From Dendrophyllia cribrosa (Eukaryota > Cnidaria > Anthozoa > Scleractinia > Dendrophylliidae): a stretch of 64,000 nt of DNA. The notes beneath the pieces were generated by a model that searched no databases, was not told the origin of the DNA, and was given only the letters and a program-made list of their open reading frames with translations. The position numbers and the translations under genes were made by a program. The DNA lies in the NCBI GenBank assembly GCA_024195265.1, contig JAJLRJ010000009.1, positions 4,759,791 to 4,823,790 of the forward strand. Reading direction: 5' to 3'. Shown here in pieces: positions 32,013 to 44,200 of this stretch (within the stretch, counting starts at the first letter, position 1; each line of letters opens with the position of its first letter).

Positions 32013-32871
32013 TCGTTTACACGCGGTCAACTACACTTGGCTATAAAACAGTAACTTTGAAATATAAATAGATTAAAAGTTTAAAACTCAGCTGGGCCGG
32101 GTTGTTCAAAGCGCGGTTAAGCTAACCCAAGGTTAGCATCAATTTTGATTCCAGTTAAATAATTAATCAATGGGTATTTCTCTAAAGTATTTTTGCCCTT
32201 TAGTTTCGTCTCTGACTTGTCTTTCCATGTAACTTATAATTAGCTTTTAAAAACACTTCTAACAAGAGAAATTTAATCCTCGGTTAAGTTTTAATCCTGG
32301 GTTTGCGTTAATCGGCTTTCGAACAACCGGAGCCTGAAAAGTTAAAATTTAAGAATTCCTATAACTGCTAAGTAATAACTATGATAAAAAATATATATAT
32401 TCGAAATACAAAGAATTTAAAAATGTAAAAAACCCGAAAGGCTGAGTTTTTTCAGATTGTTATTAAAAGCCCAATGTTCCTGGATTCATCTGTTACAGAC
32501 TTCCCCAACTTTACTGTTACAGTAGGGTATCTCCTTTGTATCTATAAGTTTAAACGTGCATGCAGTGTCTTAAGTTAATAAAACACGTAAACTGCCTGGC
32601 CTTCACTAGCTAATATCTTAAAAATAGTGGACAAACGTTTTTTGCTAGTATTTTGTTGTTTTGTTGTTCACAGAGACTTGGGAGACCAATACGTGTTCTC
32701 AACAGCTCGTCGTGTTTAGTAACAATATAATACACGCTTTGCCTTCTTCATTTGGCACCACGCCGAGACTATTTTATTAATTTGGAAACGATGGTAAAGT
32801 GTTTAGAGAATATAGAAATCAAGAATGAAAAATCTAATTGTTTTAGTATAAATCTACTAGACGTTCAAAAC

Positions 32872-33030
32872 TTAACAACAAATACTCTCCACAGGCACTT
32901 CGAAAACGCGAAGAAGCCGCCGCCATTAGGCTGCTCACTCTACTCACTTTCTACAACAGAACAGACAGTGAGTAGCGTAGCAAATAAGAGAACAGCATTC
33001 GTGATAGAACGCTAGTAGATTTATACTCAT
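32872..33030 (+). repeat. Duplicated 150-bp segment, intact copy 2
   Basis: It matches the split copy at 16975-17840. After CTCCACAG it reads open as ALRKREEAAAIRLLTLLTFY to a stop, as a small terminal exon might, but the duplication and the lack of a partner exon argue for a repeat. The surrounding 32013-33372 shows no other recognisable gene. Confidence 0.6.
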
Positions 33031-33372
33031 AAGAAATATTGCACAAGAACAGTAAAACGCAAGGAAAGCAAAATCGATTTTTATTATACACATTTCGTTT
33101 ACAGTGATAAAGCACTTTGTCATCGTTCAATAAATTAGAAAAATAAAGCGCTCTGTATATACAGTCATTTACAGAAAAGACTACGTCATTTAGTACAGTA
33201 CTCTTGTTGGTTTTTACAAAATTTAAATAAAATACTTTTACAAAAATACAGATGCGTCTCTGTCAATATATTTGCCATGTAAACAACAGTTATCTTCAGA
33301 CCATCTGGAAACTGCTCATGTTATTATAAAACTGATCTCAATAAGGACAACAGTCAAACCGGTGAAACCTGC

Positions 33373-36300
33373 TTAACTGGTTTCGTTCTCTGCCCCATAC
33401 CCCATGGCCGAGGCAACGGCTGCCTCAACTTTCCCGCTGCTCTGTTCATCTCCGTCTTTCTAAAATGGAAACAAATAAAGAATATCATTTACAAAAAACA
33501 GTACTACACAAATAACAGGAGTTCATTAACGAAATAAACAATGCACCGAGTGCATTATCACGCGACACGCGGGATCAGGAATTATTAAGAATTATTAAAA
33601 ATTCCCAAGTGCTTGTATAACTCAACAATGCACGAGAGCCAATTTTTTCTTTTATAAATAAAAACGACCACAAAGGGACAACAAAATTCGCGCGTGCTTT
33701 ATCGAGTTATAATGAACTCGGTTTGACCAATCGTAGCGAGCGCATTTTCTTGAGCATTTTATAATAGTAAATAAGGATTGCTTGAGCGAATGATACACGG
33801 TTAACGGTGTTGCAACTTGTTAAATGAATAGAAAACACATTCAACATTTCAAAAGCATTAATGTTATGAATTATGTGCTTAATAAAGTATCAGGAAAGCT
33901 ACAGCCTCTAGAGAATTAGACCTGTTTCTCTGATAACCTAAAATTCTAGTTATATTACGTAATGTTAACACGCCTAGTTACCTATGGGCTCATCCTCGGT
34001 GTAAGAACCTGTCAAATTCACGAGTGACGTAAAACAAAGAAAACAAAAGGCATAAAACAATAGAGTCAACTGGGAATGCAATACTACAAAGGTAAAAAAC
34101 AAAGGAAAAAGTCACAGGTTCTTACACCGAGGTAAACCCTACCTATGATATTTAAGTTGCCTTTTGTAAAATATCATTACATGACTGTGACTCTATAATA
34201 GAGCCGAAATATTGTAAGTTTCATTATCAATTATCTTGTAATAAACCAAAACTTGGTTTCTACAATGATATCACTTCTCGGCCTTGCTTTCTCCATTTTG
34301 TATTCTAAATTGTCAGATGGCAACAATTGTTTTACAATAACTGAAGTTATTCTCGCATGCTGATTGGTCAATTTTTATCATCAATAAGACATCATAAAAT
34401 TTTAATTTATGCAAGATGTCATCCTCTCAATTTTTTAGGGCCGATTCGCACTAGCGGACAAATTTTGTAACAATTTGTAGATTTCTTCATTAATGTGTCA
34501 CTTGTTACAGAAAACAAGTGCGAATACGTTTTTTGAGACCTAGAACTTGTCCAACAATTCAGGAAAACAAAGAAGCAGTTGTCTTATGATTGGTCAGCGT
34601 TGCACGCGCGATACATTTTGTCAAACAATCGCAAAAACAAGTGCGAACGACTTGTTGGACAAGTGCAAATTTTGTCAAAACGGACAAATCGTCAAAGGGG
34701 CCGTTGTCCTGCCTCAAGGCAGGACAATTCATGACAAGTCGCATTCCAATGCCCCTCGTAATGCCAGATAACAATACGTTGTTGATTGGCTATTGTGTTT
34801 GGTCTGGATTGTACTAAAAAACAACACGCGAAATTTCGTCCTTTGCCCATTTATCATAGTCCCGCTTCGTGGACGATTGTGTGGCGTTAACATCTGTCGA
34901 AATGCCACTTGCTTCATAACTTGCCGAGGTGACGTCGTGGAAGGATGGTAATTCCGGGGTTGGAACAAGAGAATGCGGAGGGAACCAGTTTGTGCCGATA
35001 AATGGACGGGAAAAATAATAGTTTTCTTGCGACATTTTCCCCGCACGAGCACAAAAACATCAGTACACGCGCACTTCAAATGCAAATCGTTTTAACATTT
35101 TTCACCACGTGGACCTGCCTGCATATTTGATGTTTGCTCAAGACGACCGTGCCGAGAAATGTACAAGGATGCCAGAAGCACGTGCAGAGCTATTGTACTA
35201 ATAATTATACCTTTTGTTTTCTTCAAAATGTCTCTGACTTGTCGCGACAATTTTGTTTTTGTCAAAAATGTCATGACATTTCAAACTTGTCCGCTAGTGC
35301 GAATCGGCCCTTAGCCAATGAAATTTGTTTATTGTTATCAGTTAGCCAATGAGAAAGCGAGAAAACTTATTGACAATGATTGCGTCAATTTGAATAAAAC
35401 TCAGCAATTTGTCATGTTTACCTTGCGCTCACTCTTCATTTCATTCGGTTTTTTACGATTTTGGCGTTTTTGTTATTGTAAAAAACAAATTGACGTCAGT
35501 TTTTTATGCGTCTGTCCTCTTATTGATGATAAAATTCGTCATAACATTGTCAAAGTTTGCTGTGGATCAGCACTTTGACAATGTTATGACGAATTTTATC
35601 AATAAGAGGACAGACGCATAAAAAACTGACGTCAATTTGTTAAATTCTAAATTGTCAGATGGCATTTGCAACAATTGTTGAACAGCCGTTGCAAGATCTA
35701 TTGATCAACAAATGTTAAACGGTGTATCGTAACCTTTTTTTACGACGGGAGGATGGGAATTAAAATAAAATAATGTAGAGTTGAAATGTGGTGCTTTACT
35801 AGGTCACAGAAAACCCAACAATAATAATTTGATTTGGAAGAACGGAGCTCGACATATGACGTGAACCGATTAGGAAGTGAAGACGGGTAACGATCATCCT
35901 CCGAGACCTACCCAGGGGCAATTAGTTGGGGCGCGACGAAAATCGGCATAAGTTTTCAAGAACGGCGATGTACAAGCCGGAAAACGCAAAATTGTGTTTT
36001 AAGGTAACTTATGTTTACTAAGAAGGGTTTTGTTTTAAGAGTTGGGTTTGACCTTTCAAATGAACGCTATTGCGCAACTGATTTTCCTTGGTAGTGTTCA
36101 GTTATACTCTTCAAGATGCTTCTGTTTTATTGCGTCTTTGGATGAACTACTACAGTCGTGAATGAGTAAGATACTATTGAGCAGTACTTTCTTGTGATGG
36201 TTTTTCGTTTTCATTATTTGAAATTGAGACTTTTGTCAGTTTAAACTGTTGTTAGTGAAAGGTTTAAAAAGAAAGAGATAAAATAGACAAATTCGGCTAA

Positions 36301-39300
36301 CGCATTGTTGTACCCAATTCAAACCTTTTGGGATTAGAACTCTTTGTTCGTCATATTTCCATATCAATGGAAATTATATGGAAATATTGTGAACAAAGAA
36401 TCGTATTCCCAGAAGGTTTGAATTGGGTACAACAATGTGTTAGCCGAATTTGTCTATTTGTCGATGGTAAATTGCTTACCGTGAGTTCCAGATATATCAG
36501 TTCACTGATCTTCTTCACATCTTTGTGCCGCGACAACAACTCTCCCTCCCGTCTAAACCACACGTAAAAAGAACGTAAAATTAGCTTAAACAATTCGCAT
36601 TGGAGCCTGACAACTCTTCATATTTCTTAAAATATTTCTGGAAAGAACAATTTTTTTCTTAGTTCCTGATTTGTCCCTTGGATGGTGACATGTAGAACAA
36701 GCACTCTAAAACAATTACAAATCGTTTCTCGTTTTCACGAATGGCCATTTTCGCACACATTCTGATAAAAGCAGACGTTATTCGCCCCTTTCCTTATTAG
36801 TGTAATGTTTCCAGTGGACGAACATGAGACATGAAAAACGAATTATTACGAGAAACATCAAAGGGTCGTTATGGTGGTGTTACACAGAGTAAACTATGAA
36901 CACAAATCGCAGTAATTGGTTGCAAAAAGTCTGCACAGGCGAGGGTGCAATCGTCGCAGAATGCAGTCTAGCAACCATTGCTGGCTCCAAGGGAAACAGC
37001 AAGTTTGTGACCCCGAGCCCCTCAATGTTTCTCAAGGCAAAGCCAAGAGTTATAACTCTCGGCTTTGCTGCATTGAGGCTTTACACGTGACCCTTTGTCA
37101 TCCAATCAAAAAGGGCGTTTGGAGTTATAACAAGGCAATTTGTCTCGTAACACCGCCTTTAGTCCAAGAAGTCACGTGCCGATTGCTGAAAAACTGCACG
37201 TGTGATTTTTGGCTCTTTGACTGGCCAATACATCTGAAAAGCCTACAGAATGACCGCAAAAAATGAGTAGTACAGACCGGCTCAAGCGAGTGGCTAGTAT
37301 AATTGCGTTTTTGAGTGCGTAAAAATACCTGGTGAAGTCTCGATTGGCTTCTTTCCGTTTACGAACAAACAAAGTTCGTTGGTGAGTATTCTCCTCATCC
37401 AGTCTGAAAACAACAACACAATGTACTTTATTAAATGTTTCATGGATTGAAGTTATTACAAGAAAGTTGTTTCATTAGAGCGGTTTTCAATTTAATGTCG
37501 AAAGTAATTTCGCAATTTCTTTGGGTTTGCATTGTTACGCTTTGTGATTAGCCTGCGCGCAGGAAACAGGAGACGTTTTCACGCAGGCTACTTTGTGATT
37601 TGCTCAAAAATCTATTGATTGGTCAATAGCTATTGACTATTATTCCGATGATCCACATGGAAAATGTAGTGATTATATAACAGCAATATACCACACATTT
37701 ATTTGGTTTGTATGTACAATAAACCACTTGGAATGTTGGAAAACACTGACAAGCTTGTTATTATTCGCCTTTGGCTCGTGACTTACAATCTCTTCTCGTG
37801 GTCCTAATCCAACATCCCGCGTGGTTTATTGAGCTGATAATCCATAGAAATTTGTGGTCTATAGGCGAATCTTTGCTAACGTCATTGTTCACATTTTGCT
37901 TTATTAGCATACGAATCAGCATAGAGAAGGCACAGTCATGCTAAATACGAATTGACTTCAAAAGTTGAAAGAGCTTTTCAGCTTTTTTCATGCAATATTA
38001 AAGGACATATCTGCTATCAAAAACTGCAAAATTGTTGGGTGACAAAAGCGCCAATGAGCCATACATTCTTTGTAAGATTTTGAGTTTTTAATACAGCATT
38101 GCATGAAGTGTATCTAGTATATCGGGCTCAAATTTTCAGAGAAAGCTAATTGTGCTATGCCCTTTCAATATTCAGAGTTGATTTTTTTGTAGGTAGGTTA
38201 GAGAACGAGGCGCATATGCTAATGAGGCAAAAATAGTAAACAAAGATTCCCCTATTGCTTAAATATCCTCGCCTTGCATACTCTAAATAAGGTCAATAAG
38301 AGGAGACTAGGGGATTGGGTGAGATTGAAATAAAATTGGAGAATAACTTGGAATAAACACAACTGGAACTCTTAGTAATAATTTTAACAGATCGACGCAA
38401 TCTCGGTTTCTTGAGATTATTTTGCCCAAAAAATCGAACGAACTTACATGTAATGGCAGACATACTTACTTTTTAAAATCACTCGTAAGGGCTTGTGAAA
38501 TCTTGAGTGACTTTCGAATCACCTCTCGATACGTTGGCGCGGATAATGTGGGGGGTAAGTTAAAGCAAAATGATGAGAAATGTGTGAAAAAAACAGAGAT
38601 CACAAATCTGCAAGTATTGCACTTGTAGACAACATTCTATCTTGACTGAGAACTAAATCCCGCGTTTAATAACCCTTTCACTCCCAAGAGTGCCAAAAAT
38701 CAAAATTCAAGAAAATTCCCAAATTTCATTTTGCAAAATGTTGAAAAACAAGTGGTACCACGCAGATGTACTGCCGAAGATGTTTCATTTGAATGGTCAC
38801 ATAATAGGATTTCATCTACAGACTCAAAAGTTAGAACTACACTACGTGTCTCCAAAATTGACTCTGGGCTACCTTTAGCAATTAGCGTAGTGACTATTTT
38901 AGAACTCAGAAAAAACACTTTGTATGGCAAATCTCATCATCATAAGCCATCAACTCCCAGGGAATCATAGATCGTCAAACCAAACATGTCCATTGATATC
39001 TGCTCCTTAAAACCCTTTTCTAGCTGGGCTCAGGACAGGCCCTCTGCTTCGGTGGACCTTCTCCATGCACAGTCCCCTTTTCCCTTGATTTTACGGATTC
39101 CAAAGGATTACACTACAACAGCTAAAATATCGGCCTGGTCATAAGTTATGGATCTGACATTTCTTTGAAGCAAAGCTGTCAGTATAGCCAATCTGAGTGA
39201 CTCTCCAAATGACCCCTGAGGGTGAGTGGGGTGGGGTTTGTTTTTGTTCGTATATAAAGGATATGGTGGCAGTGACTTGATTTCCGTTCTCCGGATTAGA

Positions 39301-41223
39301 ACGGACGTTCCTGAATCCTTGGATAGTTTCTGCATCTTAAGAAACTGTTCCACAAGCGGACTATGCCCGTAAACATCAAACACACAGCGACTGAACTCTG
39401 GACCTCGCCCCACAGGGCATGACTGAAAACGAAACAAGGAGAGTGGAAAAGTAAAATCGTTAAAGTATTGATGAGGAAAGAGTCCCACAATCCCGAAGCT
39501 TCACCCAGTGTCGGAAGCGTGATGCGACTGAGAGTGTTACTACCCCCCCTGAATGGGATACTAGTCCATCATAGGGTAACCGTCCCCCCCGGATTAAGTC
39601 CACCGGTACCCATGTATATGTTGCAGGTGTGATCTGCATTTCACGCGCCTTTCGGAATGTGTATTCAAACTATCGCCTCACTTCCGCGGAGCGAGCGAAA
39701 TTAAGGTGTCATTTAATATATTCATAAATATATAAAGCATGCAACTCAAGTAACGGAAAATTATAATTTAACCAAGCCGCGAAGTACATTTCGACGAAAG
39801 TTACAGAAGTTAGGACCGCAACTCAACGGACTAAAGACACGGAAAAAGAAACACAAAATGTAAGTGTGTTTAATCACTGCGTGGCCGAAATTTATAGAGA
39901 AATTTATAGTAATTTGTAAACGTTTCTATTTTTCAGTTGACTACTTCTCCAATAGTGCAAATAAACAGTCTAGTGTTAAAGTCCGGGCTGGTCTTCCCTT
40001 ATTGCCGTTTCGATCGCTAACGGCGTAACAAGGTGAAATCCATTTTCAGGTTAGATCAGTATTCAATATAGGTTAAATGTGTACCCAGTATTCAATCTAA
40101 TTAAGCTAAACCTAACCCCAGCACAAAGCTAACCATCACCCCTAGCACAAAGATACATGTCGCCAGTGATCAGGTGATGTGGTGGTTAGCTTTGTGATAG
40201 AGTTAGCTAGGGTGGGTTAGCTTTGTGTTAGTGTTAGCTTCCCTAGATTGAATACTGGGTACACATTTAACCTACAGTACCTGTAAATTGAAAACAAATC
40301 TAACCTGAGACCGGATTTTACCTGCAACAGATACACCTGGGTGGAGAGAGACAATTGGAACAAAGTTCCACCGACCATCAGGTTGAAAATTCCGGACAGG
40401 GAAGGTTTTCAATTTTTTAAATTAAAGCAAACTGCAAATTGAAAGATTACCACAGTAGAAAAACTCCGTGTAAAATATAAACTGACTGATGCTTCTCACC
40501 CGGCTTCCTCTGAGAGAAAAGGACAACGTGACAAACATACCTCTCTGCGTTTCTCTGCTCGATTTGCATTATGGACACCAGTAAATGCAGCAAACGAAGA
40601 CACTTTTGCCTGAAGACGATTAAAGGAATGTGACCGTGACGACAAACTCTCCTTTTCCTCCTTTATATGACCCACAGCGAGGCGATTTAAAGAGTCACGT
40701 GCTTCATTTGTCACGCAACTAACGTGTGACGCTTTTCTGATCGCCATTGACTTTCTCCTCAAGTCCCTGCCCTGTGAATAGGGTATTATATATTATGCTT
40801 TAATTTGTAGTATAATTGTTATGCCCAACGCTACTGAAAATTTTCCCACATACGAGGATATACTATTATTGGTTTTCCAAACTGATTATTGTAGATGCAT
40901 ATGCCTCTAAAAAAGTTTCAATGTGTTCGAAGGCTTTTGGCCTGGAAACCGAGCGATGGGAGAAAGCTGCCAATGATCGTGCTTGGTAGAGACGCGAACC
41001 ACACTCAGCGCAGCCTAGAGAGAGGTGGCACATGTATGCGGTTCTAGTACCTAGCCGAGGAGAAGAGGAGTCACTGCAAAACTGTAGGCATTGACAATCA
41101 CCAACATCGCATTTGAATCAGTTGCAGCCGCTGTGATAGAGAATATCGCTCCTGCATCGGTCTTTACAGGCTGAAAACGATGCAGTCAACAGGAAAACAA
41201 GACCACTGCCAAGTGCCAGACCA

Positions 41224-41254
<31 letters not shown>

Positions 41255-44200
41255 GGATCCTGATGGATGATAGTTTCCAGTCCCCAGGATAATGATATCA
41301 CTATCAGTTGTTTTATGCGTGAAAAGCTTCTGTTATCAAGTTTTTAAGGCATCTCAATTTCAATTTTTTGGGATACCTTGTATATTAGGAAGTTTGAATT
41401 TTCAGACACATAGCTTTGTCAAAAATTGTAACATGCGAAAAATGTCGAAGTTATAGTTATAGTAGCAAGTGAAACGTGTTACCTGCGGCACCGGGAAGAG
41501 ACTGGAGTTAGCAGCTTTCTCTTCGATTATCAGAGGTAATGATTTCTGGCTCAGCTTGTAACCAACAGAAGCTAAACTGCTTTGCTTTGATAAGTTCTCT
41601 TCACTGAGTTCTGCTGGAAGGGATACTAAAGAACCTACAAGGTAAAACAGAAGATAAACGGTGAAGTCGCACACGAGCCACAGGATAACCACACGGCAGG
41701 AGCTTAACCCTTTTTTTTGTAGCATGAAGCAACAGGGAGTATTGCTACTCCCCCCTGGATGGAATGCTAGTCCATTGCAGGGTTGATGTAGCATCTCTCG
41801 TAAGGTCTTATACCATTGGTTCGATACCCTTTAAGAGAACAACAGAACAAACAACACAACAATGGACCCTAGCCCTACAATCAATAGCAGCTGTGTTTTA
41901 CAAGGCCAATGAAAATAGAGGTTTCTGAGAGCTGCTACACTACCGACAGGGTTACCCCCAACATTCCATCACCGGTACCCATTTATACACCTGGGTGAAG
42001 AGAGACAATAGTCGGGGTAAAGTTTCTTGTCTAAGGAAACAACACGATGTTCGAGTCCAGGCCTTAAACCACCAACCTTTAGGTCCGAAGTCCAATGCGC
42101 TAACCACTTCACCAAGGCCTGTTTGTTTTTCAATATTTTAAAACATGATTATTATCTATGCCCGAACTACACAAGCAGATTAAACACCTTTAGAAGCATC
42201 CTGCTTGATTTGCTCATCTTTCCGCATATACTTTGGTTCGAGGGCTTTAAGGTTCCACTTGTCCCAGATTCTCGGTACAGGCTTGGTTCCTAAACGTGAA
42301 AGTAATTTTCCGCCTTTAATTTACCACACCGCAAAACTGCTATTTGTAGCTTATCCGACCCCAGTTCTGACATTTGTTATTAACTAAACAGGAGCTCCAC
42401 CAAGAAAATTTCAGCCAAGACATATTTCTGTTGTCCGGTATAAGCTTAGGGCCGTTTAGTGGGACATTTGCGTACAAAACTAATAAAGTTTAAACTGTAC
42501 TGTCGCTGAATATCTACAGTGACAGAAAAAGTTACTAAAGAGACACATTCTCCAAACTGAAAAGAACATTTATTTTCCGCAAAAGAAAATATTTTTAGAC
42601 GCTAATAAACGTTCAAGGTGGCGCCTTTCGTTAAATTAAAGGGACAGTGTGCCCGCTGCTTTATTGTCTTGAAACAGACAGAAGACAAAATAACGGTAAC
42701 TAAAGACCGCTATGTAACTAAAAACATGAAAGGAAACAAGTCGAAATACTTCTTTGTTGCCGCGTACAGCACTACGGTACATGTAGTTAACACTAGCATG
42801 ATCGGGGAAGGTTTGGAAGAAATATAGATTATCTTCCAAGTAAGTCCGTTACCTTCGGGAGTTGCTAATCCCTAATCTCTCAAAATTAACGTTACTTTCA
42901 GGGGGGGGGGGGGGGGGGGAGGGGAAGGGGGGTAGGGAAAGGCGGGGTAGTTATTTTCGGAACTCTATGGTACCGCAAAACATCGCCTGTTAATACGCCG
43001 CTTAAAGGGACACTGTCATCTATTTTTAGTATCACTTTGAAAAGCCTAAAAACATATTTGTTTCAATGGAAACCTTAAAATAACGGTCCAGTTTTGTTAA
43101 CAAAATAATACTCTATCAGTGTACAGAAACTAGTATTCCTTATCTTTGGCTGCGGATGGCCAGGATGGAAATGAATTGCATTTTGAAAAAATTGGCCAAT
43201 TTTTTCAAGGTCCTCCCAAGAGTCGTGGAAACATCGCAGAAAAACTCATTATGGTTTGTTCTTCCTTGAAGAAATCACTTGATATTATCTTCTTGGTGTT
43301 CCAAAGCAATTTTATGTTTGAGCATAGGTACTTAGTGTATTTTGACCAAAACACAGCAAAATCTGCGTGACAATGCCCCTTTAAAGCAGGATCTCATGAC
43401 AGACGTAATATAATTTCTTAGTTAAGAAAATTTCAGTGCAGCTCCACATCTAACCCACACAAATTAAGATACAATTTAAAAGAAGATTGGACAAAAGTAT
43501 GTAACGTTCTTCCAACCAAACTAACAATGGTAGCTGGCCAACGTTACTTTTACGCTTGTCTTTGTATGAGATTTGTTCAGTCTGAATGAAAAGAAAAAAC
43601 CCTTGTCTATTGTCCGTATTAAGCGGGCCTATTTTAGAGAAAATGTTGTAGCTTTCCGCGGGGACCCCAAAAAAAAACTGTCCGTGATATCCTTAAAAAC
43701 GAGATATCCGTATTATTAGGGAAAATGTCTAGCTTTCCGCAGGGACCTAAAAAACTGTCTGTTATGACGAGATGTCCGTATTAGTGGGCCCATTTTAAAC
43801 AAAATGTATAGCTTTTCTCGGGGACCAAAAATAATGTCCGTTATGACGAGATGTACGTAAAATCGGTGCAGTTTCATTGCTCTTTCCTAGGTACATGTAC
43901 ATGTAGCCTGATTCTCATACGATGCGAGGTCGCTCGCACTCACTCTCTCCTCTTCCCGTCTAATGTCCTTTGTTTGAGGGCTTGTTCATGACGTCATCTG
44001 ACCACTGAACATTTCCACCAATCAGAGTGTTTTTTCCTCCATCAGGAATTTCAAGAATGTGACTAAACGAAATCTGATTGGTGGAAATATTCAACGGCCA
44101 GATGACGTCATGAACAAGCCCTCAAACAAGGGACATCAGATGGGGAGAGGAGGGAGTGAGTGCGAGCGACCACGGAATCAGGTTATCCTACATGCATGTA

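Noticed and set aside
34547..35578. Several short plus-strand frames
   Set aside because: They run through inverted repeats of the Harbinger-like element and the palindrome; no homology visible.
39108..39264. Continuation of the FAM227 exon to a stop at 39108
   Set aside because: The residues after SLPP lose family similarity, and the AT-AC junction restores it in the exon at 38547.
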